A DNA stretch of 64,000 bases from UBA11574 sp963752565 (GCA_963752565.1 CAVVZC010000014.1:12989-76988), one strand, 5' to 3'. Shown: positions 25,645-34,184, numbered from the stretch's first letter. The notes: a model not told the origin generated them from the letters alone. Made by a program: numbers and translations.

Positions 25645-25700
25645 CGAAATATCTTGCCATTATTTCGAAAATGACTAATTTATAGATATCATATTTTCTG
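25645..25700. repeat. Island core repeat, copy L (type II)
   Basis: AATATCTTGCCATTATTTCG (25648) and TAGATATCATATTTTCTG. It lies between tRNA-Ala and the plus-strand coiled-coil gene; 25474-25644 holds no gene. Confidence 0.7.
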
Positions 25701-25780
25701 ATTGCCAAATCAAGTCAATCTGATTCTTGATAAACCTATCTTGAATCAATGGGAATTTCCAAACAAAACAGGAGAATACA

Positions 25781-26017
25781 ATGTCAATGTATTTTTTAGA
25801 TGATACCGATGATTGGCCAGAATATAAAATCATCAAAAACGAGATTCATCGCATAGAAAGGGAGCATCTTGAGTTTAGCAAGGAATTACAAGAAGCTGAA
25901 TCTGCCTTAAGATTTGATATTGTGAACGAGGAATTAAAAGCCAAGGTTGATCGGCTTAAGAAAAAACTAAAAGGAATTGAAAAACGGCTCAATGAATCTC
26001 TTAACATGTATCGATAG
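25781..26017 (+). CDS. Small coiled-coil protein, 78 aa
   Basis: The ATG is preceded by AACAGGAGAATACA. After a short acidic start (LDDTDDWPEYK) the remainder (about residues 18-75) is a charged, continuous coiled coil of E/K/L-rich heptads ending KRLNESLNMYR. No catalytic motif. It is a plus-strand, one-gene unit between core repeats L and M. The family is not recognised. Confidence 0.7.
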   Translation: MSMYFLDDTDDWPEYKIIKNEIHRIEREHLEFSKELQEAESALRFDIVNEELKAKVDRLKKKLKGIEKRLNESLNMYR

Positions 26018-26039
26018 AAAAGGAGGGTGAGCTTAATTA

Positions 26040-26150
26040 CAGATACCTTGCCAGAACAGCAACCCAATGTTGATCAACTCCGATTAAATATATCGTAAAA
26101 TCAATATGTTAAGATGTTTAGTACATGGCAGATATCAACGATCAAGATCA
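26040..26150. repeat. Island core repeat, copy M (type I, truncated)
   Basis: GATACCTTGCCAGAACAGCA, TTGATCAACTC and TAAATATATCGTAAAATC match copy K base for base over long stretches. It then skips the hairpin and continues with AATATGTTAAGATG...GTACATGGCAG. This internal deletion shows that the hairpin is a separable module. Confidence 0.75.
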
Positions 26151-26178
26151 GACATAAAGAATGGCACGCTTCACGCGC

Positions 26179-26195
26179 AATTTCATGGGCGTTCT
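26179..26195. repeat. 17-bp direct repeat flanking selO, left
   Basis: AATTTCATGGGCGTTCT, identical to 28216-28232 on the other side of selO. Confidence 0.7.
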
Positions 26196-26222
26196 GCTGA
26201 TTTTGCTGCGATTCCCCCCGGA

Positions 26223-27953
26223 TCAAGAGCTGCAAGACAGCATCGAACAGCCGGGCCGGTGACGGGCCCAATCCGGTCGTTTTTTCGCAAAGTCTTCCTT
26301 GTCGGGTTGTTCATCGTAAGGATATCGCATGACCTCCAGCAATTCGTTCACCAGTGAAAAATCACCCTGCTCAGCCTTGTCGATGGCCAGTTGGGCCAGG
26401 TAGTTTCGCAGCACGTATTTGGGGTTGACGACGTTCATGCGCCGGCGTCGCGTCTCATGGGATGTATTGTCCTTTGCCAGGCGCATCAAATAATCGCGCA
26501 GCCAACTCCCGATTCGCGTTCGATACTCGTGTGTCAACTGTTCTGAAACGTAATACGCGGGCATCAGCGGAGCCATGAGTGTTTCGTCACGGGTAACGCC
26601 CAGGGATTCGACATCAACATCGATCATGGCCAGCCGACGAAAAAAAATCGTCATATCCGTCTCAACCAAAGGTAGGATTGCAACCAGCTCGGCGATTAAC
26701 GCGTTATCCGTGGCGGGCTCGAAAGTCTTTAAGCCCAGTTTTTGGGCCATCATGGTCTGCCAACCCTCTTGAAAGTGTTGCGCATTAACATCCAGTGCCT
26801 GTTGCAGGGGTTCGATTTTGCCAATCAACGGATAGATGGCATTGGCCAGCTGAACGAGGTTCCAGTGGGCCATTTGCGGCTGATTACCGTAACAATAGCG
26901 ACGGCTGCCGGCGTCGGTGGTGTTCGGGGTCCAGTCGGGATCATAATCTTCCAGCCAGCCGTAGGGGCCGTAATCAATGGTGAGCCCGAGAATCGACATA
27001 TTGTCCGTGTTCATCACGCCATGCACAAACCCCACACGCATCCAGTGTACGATCAGGTCGGCGGTTGTTCGGCACACTTCCGCGAACCACTCGAGATAGA
27101 CCTCCGGCGACGGATCGCCCAGATGGGGGAAATCGATGCGGATGGTATAATCCACCAGTTGCTTCAACACCTCTATTTCTTCACGTGCGGCGAATATCTG
27201 AAAATTGCCGAAACGCGTGAATGACGGCGCAACGCGGCAGACGACAGCGCCCGGTTCCGGTTTTGGGTTACCGTCGTAAAACATGTCTCTCACGACCTGT
27301 TCGCCGGTTAATATAAGGCTTAACGCCCGCGTGGTGGGCACACCCAAATGAAACATGGCCTCGCTGCACAAAAATTCACGCACCGAGGAGCGTAACACCG
27401 CCAAACCGTCTGCTGCGCGTCTATATGGTGTGGGGCCTGCGCCTTTTATTTGCAAAGCCCAACGTTCTGACCGCTGATTGATGATTTCACCCAGATTAAT
27501 GGCGCGGCCGTCGCCCAGCTGCCCGGCCCAGGTGCCGAACTGATGGCCGCCGTAACAGGTAGCATAGGGCGACATGCCCGGCAGAAAACGATTGCCGACG
27601 AAAACCTTTAGGAATTCATCAGATTCACAGGTTTCTACAGAAAGGTCCAGCAGTGCCGCTGCTTCCCGGGAAAAGGCAACCAGCTTCGGTGCGGCGACCC
27701 GTGTCGGCTGTACGAATGTGTAACACGCCCCAGTCACCTGGCGAGGCCGGTTGGTCGTTTCAGAGTCAGCCGGCAGCTCACGGACAAAACGATTGTCAAA
27801 CGTCAATGATGCCAGTGTGCCGCTCCCGTCCCGTTGTTTTGCCAGGAAGTCGACCATCAGGCTTCTCATTGCGTCGATATCGAATTTTTCGGCCTCATGG
27901 GTACAGTCCTCCGAACAGTTTTTATGATTTTGAAGATCTGTTTTCAGGGCCAT
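26223..27953 (-). CDS. selO: SelO protein adenylyltransferase (YdiU/UPF0061)
   Basis: 576 residues with the pseudokinase-fold signatures of SelO: GGHQFGTWAGQLGDGRA (135-151), LQIKGAGPTPYRR (167-179), the strong VLRSSVREFLCSEA block, NTDN (315-318) and DYGP (327-330). The C-terminus ends CSMLSCSS, where other family members carry selenocysteine or cysteine. SelO transfers AMP from ATP to Ser/Thr/Tyr of proteins and is linked to redox stress. AAAGGATAGAATC precedes the ATG. The gene is visibly more G+C-rich than its neighbours and is flanked by a 17-bp direct repeat, so it was probably gained as a unit. Confidence 0.95.
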   Translation of the reverse strand: MALKTDLQNHKNCSEDCTHEAEKFDIDAMRSLMVDFLAKQRDGSGTLASLTFDNRFVRELPADSETTNRPRQVTGACYTFVQPTRVAAPKLVAFSREAAALLDLSVETCESDEFLKVFVGNRFLPGMSPYATCYGGHQFGTWAGQLGDGRAINLGEIINQRSERWALQIKGAGPTPYRRAADGLAVLRSSVREFLCSEAMFHLGVPTTRALSLILTGEQVVRDMFYDGNPKPEPGAVVCRVAPSFTRFGNFQIFAAREEIEVLKQLVDYTIRIDFPHLGDPSPEVYLEWFAEVCRTTADLIVHWMRVGFVHGVMNTDNMSILGLTIDYGPYGWLEDYDPDWTPNTTDAGSRRYCYGNQPQMAHWNLVQLANAIYPLIGKIEPLQQALDVNAQHFQEGWQTMMAQKLGLKTFEPATDNALIAELVAILPLVETDMTIFFRRLAMIDVDVESLGVTRDETLMAPLMPAYYVSEQLTHEYRTRIGSWLRDYLMRLAKDNTSHETRRRRMNVVNPKYVLRNYLAQLAIDKAEQGDFSLVNELLEVMRYPYDEQPDKEDFAKKRPDWARHRPGCSMLSCSS

Positions 27954-28215
27954 GATTCTATCCTTTTATTCTGGAAAACTTGCCTGTGCGTGTATATAAA
28001 GGGTGATAGTTCATCAAGATTTTTATCCGCATCGGCAATGTGCTCCCTGCCTTGCGACAATGTAATCATTGTTTGAGCTCATGCAACGAAATCTTGAGGC
28101 GCTGTGAAGTTATAAAAGCTTTTGAGGAGTTGTTTCGGTATGATGAAACCGCCGGTTTTACAAAAAATTTAAAAGGCTCAATTGCGACCCTGATGTTTCT
28201 TTCTGAAAAACGCAT

Positions 28216-28232
28216 AATTTCATGGGCGTTCT
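28216..28232. repeat. 17-bp direct repeat flanking selO, right
   Basis: AATTTCATGGGCGTTCT, identical to 26179-26195. It lies in the gene-free stretch 27954-28287, where nothing else is recognised. Confidence 0.7.
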
Positions 28233-28287
28233 ATGTTCTCAGAAATCTTTCGGTATTCAAATAAAAGGAACAAAATCACTTTGTTTT

Positions 28288-28809
28288 TTAGGGTAAATCA
28301 AATATAATCTTTTCTCCGGGAATGTCTAACAAAGAAGGATCAAATATTAATTTAGTCGGGTTACTGGTTTTTTTTAATGGAAAACCTATTGCCCCAGTTT
28401 TAGTTGTGCCCGGTTCTAAAAGGTTTGATTTTATTTCTCTCATATCTCCATCAAAAGCCCCTTCCCAGCCCATAGCACAACAATCTACATGAGTCCCTTC
28501 ATCTGTTATTAGTCTAAAAACAGCGTCATATGCTACCATATCTTTGTCTGTGTGAATATTCTGTACTTCAACATCAAAATATACAGCATCATACAGGCGT
28601 GTATTTCCAATTATTCTCATTGGCGACTTAGATTCTCCACGATCCATGCTTTTAAGAACAACTTTAAAATATTCATTAGAACCTGTTATTGTTGAGAATC
28701 CTTTATAGGAATCCACAGGCACTTTTGTGGGTTCTGCTGCACAACTGATAAGAATTACTAAAGAAAATAAAATAATTGTTGATAATACTCTTTTAAGAAT
28801 TGTTTTCAT
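28288..28809 (-). CDS. DUF4352-like (Ig-fold) lipoprotein
   Basis: The lipobox LISC (Cys23) ends a 22-residue signal. The mature part (173 residues in total) resembles DUF4352/telokin-like Ig sandwiches: YDAVYFDVEVQNIHTDKDM, VFRLITDEGTHVDC, then LEPGTTKTGAIGFPL and PTKLIFDPS. These proteins are secreted or lipid-anchored and mostly of unknown role. Two adjacent cysteines (CC) near residue 112 could bond. It stands alone, with a long repeat segment upstream. Confidence 0.75.
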   Translation of the reverse strand: MKTILKRVLSTIILFSLVILISCAAEPTKVPVDSYKGFSTITGSNEYFKVVLKSMDRGESKSPMRIIGNTRLYDAVYFDVEVQNIHTDKDMVAYDAVFRLITDEGTHVDCCAMGWEGAFDGDMREIKSNLLEPGTTKTGAIGFPLKKTSNPTKLIFDPSLLDIPGEKIIFDLP

Positions 28810-28939
28810 GCCAGACTCCCTTTCACATAAACCTGTCCAATAGACCGCCTATGCTCCGATTGGTTTTAGTTTAGTAAGATGATCTTGCTCCAAACAGAAC
28901 ATGTGCTGTCCTGTCAGAAGCAAGGCAGGCACAATTTGA

Positions 28940-29285
28940 GTGGTTTCTCCATGGAAAAACCTCCTGAATAGAGGTGTAACGATCGAAGTAACAAAACATT
29001 CTATCAGAAGAAACGGATTGAGAATGAGATTAGCGGTACAAGAAGTGTTACAGAATGCAAAACGAATTGAGATGTGAGATTAATTTCAAAAGAAAATCAA
29101 TCTTAATTCAATAGATTAAAATCTTAACAATGTCAAGAAATTTATAATTAATTCAGGAATATATATTACATTGTGGTAGACAATTGGTGTGATGAATCGA
29201 TTGAAATAAGGGATGGGTGTGATGACAGATACCTTGTCAAAAGCACAACCTGGAGCCAACTCTTGCTGATGACATGTATCATAAA
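28940..29285. repeat. Upstream segment plus core repeat, copy N
   Basis: The segment runs ACCTCCTGAATAGAGG, ATTTCAAAAGAAAATC, TTAACAATGTCAAG, TTACATTGTGGTAG, and ends in a core, GATACCTTGTCAAAAGCACA (29228) with ACATGTATCATAAA. It parallels 12660-13003 and 30955-31251. Confidence 0.6.
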
Positions 29286-29360
29286 AATGAACTAGACAAA
29301 ACATATAAAATGGATTTACTTCTTTTAAAAAGCAGAATGCTGGGGGCGCCGCGCAACGCC

Positions 29361-30100
29361 TTAGTCGACGATATCGGCTTTCAAGTCGTCGTAATAGGTT
29401 ACGTTATTCGGCTTGCACCAGAGGCCGAACGCCCCCGCTTCTTCGAAGGTCTTGTCATCGTGTGCGAACAGCTTCTCTCCATTGAACCGCGCCGTGAAAG
29501 TGCTGCCCCTTGCCGTGAGTTGGAGTTCGTGCCACTGGCCCGTGGGAACGTCGATATCTTTTCCAGCAAGAGTGGACCGTTTACCGTTCTCCACTTTGTA
29601 TAAGCGCACACGTGTCTCATGGGGAACGGCGCGTAGAAGGTAATAATTGTCCGGATCCTTGAACCGAACAACAATCCCCGCGCCATCATGAACGGCCCTT
29701 TTAAGTGATGATAGGAGGGTTGACCGGAAAAAGTCGGACGGTAAGCCTCAGATCCCTCGCTTTTGAGTCCTTTACCCAAGCAACCGGGAAGACGCCATCA
29801 GGATCCTCCTCCCAGAAACCCACGTGGGCGAGGACGGTGTTCTTTTCGAACTTTTGAATGCTCCACTCGGTTTTCTGCCACTCTCCCGTCATGCCTGCTT
29901 GAAAAGTCTTCGGGTAATGTGCCCTCTGGAGTTTCGTCGAACGTATAGCTTAGGGAATGACGATACAGGTCCCCTGCGTACGCTTCTAAAATCAGCGAGA
30001 ACCCATGTTGCTCTCCGCCAATCTCATTCAGCACACACGTGACGCAGGTCAGGAGGATAACCCAACGCAACAGAAGGTATAAGTTAATCCGGACATTCAT
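29361..30100 (-). pseudogene. Frameshifted LamG/3-keto-disaccharide-hydrolase-like exported protein
   Basis: Three reading-frame segments join into one protein. Residues from 30100 give a signal peptide and YTFDETPEGTLPEDFSS. A second frame (about 29892) gives GEWQKTEWSIQKFEKNTVL through RLTVRLFPV. A third frame gives AGIVVRFKDPDNYYLLRA through GLWCKPNNVTYYDDL to the stop at 29361. This is the concanavalin-like sugar-binding or hydrolase (DUF1080/PF06439) fold. At least two frameshifts, near 29890 and 29710, make it non-functional unless they are sequencing errors. Confidence 0.8.
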
Positions 30101-30542
30101 CGCGATCTCTCTTTCGTTCGTTTTTCCAGGGCACGGCCAACCAGTGATTGTATGGTTTTTTTCTTGGCCATTAGAGTTAAAAAGTTTCTGCCAAACATGG
30201 AATTTGCGATGTTATCCAAAAAAGCTTGACAATGCAGAAAGTTTAAAAAATTAAAATGGAACATAACAATTTAATATAAATAGACAAAATGGGTTTTATG
30301 TCGTACAGCTTGCCAATATCTGGGCTGCAAACAATTTAGCAGGTATTGTGATACCTGTAAAGATTTTAGGTTTAAAATTCCGGCCATACACTGGCAGAAT
30401 CAAAACCTTGGATTGGATGACTTACACACTAAATTCAGGTAATGAAACAAGGGTTGCCGAAATTGCCAATGCCTGTTGGAATGAAACCGACAAAGTCGGC
30501 AACCCCATTTCAAAAAGAAGTATTCATCTAAAAATGACAGTT
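30101..30542. other. Gene-free stretch with weak core and a hairpin
   Basis: A core-like CAGCTTGCCAATATCTGG lies at 30306. GGGTTGCCGA (about 30452) and TCGGCAACCC (about 30497) form a long-loop hairpin just after the stop of the 30543 gene. A 67-codon plus-strand frame at 30348 has no ribosome-binding site. Confidence 0.45.
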
Positions 30543-30842
30543 TTATGCTAATCCGATCATTTTTAGCGCCTCCTGAGCCTCAAAGTATGGAGCAATAGCA
30601 TACCTAAAGCCGGGTATGCCAAAATATGTTACATATCTATTTGTGACATATTCAACTCCCTCAGCTAATTTAGCTTTATCAAGCTCAAAGACCTCGATTC
30701 CTTGGATTCCTCCTTCCATCATACCGCGAATATAAGGCCCCTTCATCGTTATATAATCGGGTAAAGATGGTAACTCCAAAAAGCGTTTTCCTACTTCATT
30801 TGCACTTTCTGGGGGAAATGAGATCGTACCTATAATAACCAT
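30543..30842 (-). CDS. Conserved small protein, 99 aa, function unknown
   Basis: The start follows AAAAGGAGGTGAACT. The compact sequence VIIGTISFPPESANEVGKRF, MKGPYIRGMMEGGIQGIEVFELDKAKLAEGVEYV looks like a small alpha/beta (ferredoxin-like, dimeric) fold. I recall similar small proteins being common in sulfate-reducing Deltaproteobacteria, but I cannot assign a family name from sequence alone. Cytoplasmic, no catalytic motif. It lies alone between the LamG pseudogene and the repeat/IS remnant. Confidence 0.75.
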   Translation of the reverse strand: MVIIGTISFPPESANEVGKRFLELPSLPDYITMKGPYIRGMMEGGIQGIEVFELDKAKLAEGVEYVTNRYVTYFGIPGFRYAIAPYFEAQEALKMIGLA

Positions 30843-30954
30843 AGTTCACCTCCTTTTGTCTTCGGGGGAAGGGATATTTTTGACCTGAGAGTTGTGGTTT
30901 TATGCTCCCAATAGAACAGCAAAGTTGTATCAGGAGCGGTGCAGGCAAATTTTA

Positions 30955-31251
30955 AGGGGATTCTCCATCGTTATAACCTCCGAATGGGGATAAACTATAG
31001 AATGAGCAAAATATTGGATAGGAAGAAAAAGATCGCGAATGAGGGCAGCAGAACAATAGATGTTTCATAATGGAAACTGATTCGAGATAGAGGGCTGATT
31101 TCAAAAGAGAATATATTTGAATTTGTTATATTATAACCTTAATAGTGTCAATGATATTATATATTATTTCAAATATTTATATCACACTGTGGTATTGTTT
31201 GGAGGTATGAATCGGCAAATTGAAACAATGTGGTAAGTTCCATGTATCTTG
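30955..31251. repeat. Upstream segment plus left half of core repeat, copy P
   Basis: TCTCCATCGTTATAACCTCC, GATTTCAAAAGAGAAT, TAATAGTGTCAATG and ACACTGTGGTATTG parallel the segments at 12660 and 28940. The core begins CATGTATCTTG and breaks off there into IS sequence. Confidence 0.6.
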
Positions 31252-31312
31252 ATAATCATCTAAAAGGCACCTCCCAACCGCAAAAAAGGATGCGATTTGT
31301 TATCGGTGGTTT
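31252..31312 (+). mobile_element. Remnant of the IS110 left end
   Basis: 61 bp that match the first 61 bp of the two complete elements with about two substitutions. It is joined at CTTG like the others, but followed directly by the integrase fragment. The rest of the IS is gone. Confidence 0.85.
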
Positions 31313-31599
31313 TTGATGAGACCTTTTAAGTATTTTTCTATTAATTCCTGAATCTGGTTGTCTGACAGTTTCTTCAATGCTGTGTTACCTTTCCTTAGGA
31401 ATTTGAATAACCGTTGAACTTGACCAGCCATGAATCGTGCTTTATATTTGGCGGTGGCTAAGTAACCTGTTTTTAAGGGGTAACGCAGCTCTTTTCTGCC
31501 AATGTATGGTTGAAGATCTTTTGGGACGAACATTCTAAAACAATACGAGTAGGGATTACGAACAAGGTAAGATGGTGATCTGCTTGTTGGTGGATTCAT
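31300..31599 (-). pseudogene. Truncated tyrosine recombinase (integrase N-terminus)
   Basis: The 99-codon frame begins MNPPTSRSPSYLVRNPYSYCFRMFVPKDLQPYIGRKELRYPLKTG in two parts readable as the N-terminal DUF6538-like domain of phage-type integrases. The core-binding and catalytic domains are missing. The last three codons and stop come from the IS remnant, so the gene was cut by that insertion or by a deletion starting at it. The position directly beside tRNA-Leu is where such integrases normally sit. It marks one end of the island. Confidence 0.8.
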
Positions 31600-31680
31600 T
31601 TCATCAACTCCATCTGTCTATTTCGTGTAAGCAATTTGTGTAACAGATGGAATTGATCAATATTTAGGGTAAAATGACAT

Positions 31681-31709
31681 AAAAAAACCTGCTGTAAAAA
31701 CAGCAGGTT
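31681..31709 (-). terminator. Terminator of tRNA-Leu
   Basis: On the minus strand AACCTGCTG pairs perfectly with CAGCAGGTT, followed by TTTTTTT, 16 bases after the tRNA. Confidence 0.9.
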
Positions 31710-31724
31710 ATAATTCATCAAGAG

Positions 31725-31808
31725 TGCCGAAGGGGAGACTCGAACTCCCACGGAGAAACCCCCACTAGACCCTGAACCTAGCGCGTCTACCAATTCCGCC
31801 ACTTCGGC
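31725..31808 (-). tRNA. tRNA-Leu (anticodon CAG)
   Basis: The acceptor GCCGAAG pairs with CTTCGGC, the D arm is GGCGGAATTGGTAGAC, the anticodon loop is TTCAGGG (CAG), a long variable arm (GGGGGTTTCTCC) follows as expected for a class II tRNA, and the T arm has GTTCGAGTC. 84 nt with an A discriminator; CCA is not encoded. It reads CUG. It is the probable integration site for the island to its left. Confidence 0.95.
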
Positions 31809-31905
31809 ATGAATAATATCATTATTGATTTAATATAAAGGGTATTCTATATATAGGTTTTTTTATTTTTGTCAAGACCGATATTTGTTAACGGGACAAA
31901 TTAGA

Positions 31906-32838
31906 ATGGAACTCATTAAACACATTGATAAGATTGAAAAACCATTTAAAAATGCTGTAATTACCATCGGCAATTTCGACGGTGTCCACATCGGACATCA
32001 AGCCCTTTTTCATGAGGTAATAGAGAAGGCAGACGCCATCGACGGTACATCCATCGTTATGACCTTCGAACCCCACCCTGTCCGCGTATTGAAACAAAAC
32101 GGACATTTGCCCCTCATTACCCTCTATGAGCAAAAAATCGAGCTCATTGAAAACTCGGGGGTAGATGTTTTGATTTGTGTCCCCTTTACCGAAGAATTTG
32201 CGGCAATATCGGCAAAGACATTTGTGGAAGACATTCTATTCAAATCCATTGGAATGAAAGCTATTGTCGTGGGTAAAGATTATACCTTTGGTAGAAATCG
32301 AGAGGGAGATATAGATCTTTTACAAACCTATGCCAAAAACTTAGGATTTGAAGTTGTTGTTGCCGACTGGATTCAAACATCAAAGAATTGGCCGGGCCGA
32401 ATCAGCAGTACTCGAACACGTGAACTTGTTGAAGAGGGCAAGGTAGATGAGGCCCAAAAATTATTGGGCCGTTATTACCAGCTCAGGGGAGTTGTTACCA
32501 CCGGACGCAACAGGGGGGGAAGACTTCTTGGGTTTCCCACGGCAAATATTACACTGCACGACGAACTGTGCCCAAAAAACGGCGTTTACGCTGTTATGGT
32601 GGATTGTATGGGAGGAATTTTTCAAGGCGTTGCCAATATCGGTTATAGTCCCACTTTTGACGATCACGTTTTTTCGGTGGAAGTCCATATTCTTGACTTT
32701 AATGAAAACATATATGGCCAGAATATCCGGGTGGATTTTGTACAGCGCATCAGGGATGAAGAAAAATTTTCGAATATTTCCGAACTGTCTGATCAGATTA
32801 AGAAAGATATTGTAACGGCACGCAAAACTCTTTCTTAG
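31906..32838 (+). CDS. ribF: Bifunctional riboflavin kinase / FAD synthetase
   Basis: 310 residues from the ATG at 31906; a TTG seven codons earlier is the alternative. The N-terminal FAD-synthetase domain has the nucleotidyl-transferase motif GNFDGVHIGH (22-31), VGKDYTFGRNREG and the SSTRTRELVEEG loop. The C-terminal riboflavin-kinase barrel has GRLLGFPTANI and GVYAV. It makes FMN and then FAD from riboflavin and ATP. First gene of the backbone to the right of the island. Its stop codon is also the start of a palindromic repeat. Confidence 0.96.
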   Translation: MELIKHIDKIEKPFKNAVITIGNFDGVHIGHQALFHEVIEKADAIDGTSIVMTFEPHPVRVLKQNGHLPLITLYEQKIELIENSGVDVLICVPFTEEFAAISAKTFVEDILFKSIGMKAIVVGKDYTFGRNREGDIDLLQTYAKNLGFEVVVADWIQTSKNWPGRISSTRTRELVEEGKVDEAQKLLGRYYQLRGVVTTGRNRGGRLLGFPTANITLHDELCPKNGVYAVMVDCMGGIFQGVANIGYSPTFDDHVFSVEVHILDFNENIYGQNIRVDFVQRIRDEEKFSNISELSDQIKKDIVTARKTLS

Positions 32839-33015
32839 GGTTCGCTTAACAATAAATTCGCAGAATTGGCGCTCAGATTTAGGTTAGGTTTGGTTGCCGC
32901 GATTGAGCGAAGCCACAGGAATAGCAAGCTATTTTGAGGACTTCGCAATTGAGCAGCGACCAAAGATAGCCTGAAGCTGAAATGCGAAAATGTGAATTTA
33001 TTTTTGAGCGAACCC
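32838..33015. repeat. 178-bp palindromic MITE-like element
   Basis: The ends GGGTTCGCT-AACAATAAATT and AATTTATTTTTGAGCGAACCC are imperfect inverted repeats. The internal GGTTTGGTTGCCGC and GCAGCGACCAAAGATAGCC also pair. It fills the whole gap between ribF and the next gene. Confidence 0.85.
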
Positions 33016-33068
33016 TTAATCCCTGAATCCTCGGTTTTTATTTGGATCCGATCTGTGATGATACTCGA

Positions 33069-34184
33069 ATGAATAAAAAAATAGGCATTTCGCTGATTCT
33101 GGGGCTGGCAGTCTCTATTCTGGCACTTTATCTGGCGTTTAGAAATGTCCCGTTTAATGATCTTATCATCTATCTTGCATCCGTCAATTATGTGTGGATA
33201 CTGCCGGCTGTTGTGGTTATTTTATTAAGCTTTGCTCTGAGAGCTTATCGATGGAAAATTATACTTGAATCGAGCGGTAAAATAAGGTTCTGGCAATCAT
33301 TTCATCCCCTGATGATCGGCTTTATGATCAATTGTATCCTTCCGGGGAGGGTGGGAGAAGTGGCCAGACCTGTTATTTTGCAAAAAAAGGAAAATATTCC
33401 ATTTTCCACAGGTCTTGCAACAGTCGGCGCTGAGCGGGTGTTTGATATCTGCATACTGATCATTCTCTTTGCGGTGCTTCTTGCCACAATTGAGATAGAC
33501 TCAAATATTGATATTGTTTTTGGCAAGTACCATCTCAATAAAACAACACTTATGAGCGTCGGCAAAGGAACATTCAAACTGCTTCTACTGCTTATTGTCG
33601 GAATAGCCCTGGTGGCTTTCAACAAAACCCGGGACGTGATAAACGATCTCATCACACGGATACCGGGGATGTTTTTTTTTGCCGGACCTGACCTTAAAAA
33701 GAAGATACAAAAAAAAATTTGTGCACCCTTGGTGAGTGTCGTCAATAATATCGCCACTGGTTTTACACTGGTCAAATACCCCATGAGAATATGTGCCTGT
33801 TTCGGTCTCTCTGTTGTTATCTGGGGTCTGGCAGCCTTTTCATACTATTTGGTGTCATTGGGCTGCCCGGGAATCGGATTGTCGTTTATTGAAATTACAG
33901 CGATCATGATCATCATCTGTTTTTTCATCGCACTTCCTTCTGTTCCCGGCTACTGGGGGATTTGGGAGGCGGGGGGTGTCTTTGCCCTGTTACTTTTTGG
34001 GATTTCATCCAAGGATGCCGCCGGTTTTACTTTGGTAAATCATGCCATTCAAATATTTCCTGTTATTATTGTGGGGCTTATTTCCGCAATGGTGACCAGT
34101 GTAAATATATTACAGGTTTCATATGAAGAAAGGACAAGTGCTATCTTTAACCCGGACAATTCAAAATCAAATAAGGTTCAATAA
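33069..34184 (+). CDS. Flippase-like integral membrane protein (LPG synthase TM / UPF0104 family)
   Basis: 371 residues with about eight membrane helices. ALRAYRWKIIL (helix 2 end), MIGFMINCILPGRVGEVARPVIL and FFIALPSVPGYWGIWEAGG are the hallmark motifs of the lysylphosphatidylglycerol-synthase transmembrane / AglD family. The start at 33069 is chosen because the upstream TTG lies in repeat-adjacent DNA. Members are thought to move lipids or lipid-linked molecules, or modify them; there is no catalytic domain here, so a flippase-type or unknown role in the inner membrane is likely. Confidence 0.88.
   Translation: MNKKIGISLILGLAVSILALYLAFRNVPFNDLIIYLASVNYVWILPAVVVILLSFALRAYRWKIILESSGKIRFWQSFHPLMIGFMINCILPGRVGEVARPVILQKKENIPFSTGLATVGAERVFDICILIILFAVLLATIEIDSNIDIVFGKYHLNKTTLMSVGKGTFKLLLLLIVGIALVAFNKTRDVINDLITRIPGMFFFAGPDLKKKIQKKICAPLVSVVNNIATGFTLVKYPMRICACFGLSVVIWGLAAFSYYLVSLGCPGIGLSFIEITAIMIIICFFIALPSVPGYWGIWEAGGVFALLLFGISSKDAAGFTLVNHAIQIFPVIIVGLISAMVTSVNILQVSYEERTSAIFNPDNSKSNKVQ

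Noticed and set aside
28040..28264. 74-codon plus-strand frame right of selO
   Set aside because: No ribosome-binding site or domain; it lies across the 17-bp repeat.
30348..30551. 67-codon plus-strand frame
   Set aside because: It overlaps a hairpin and the next gene's end, and lacks a ribosome-binding site.
1165..31251. Classical integron with attC sites
   Set aside because: The layout fits, but no IntI gene is present and the repeats do not show the RYYYAAC/GTTRRRY boxes; reported only as cassette-like.
31596..31802. 68-codon minus-strand frame beginning MAELVDALGSGSSGG
   Set aside because: It is the tRNA-Leu gene read as protein, a well-known false call.
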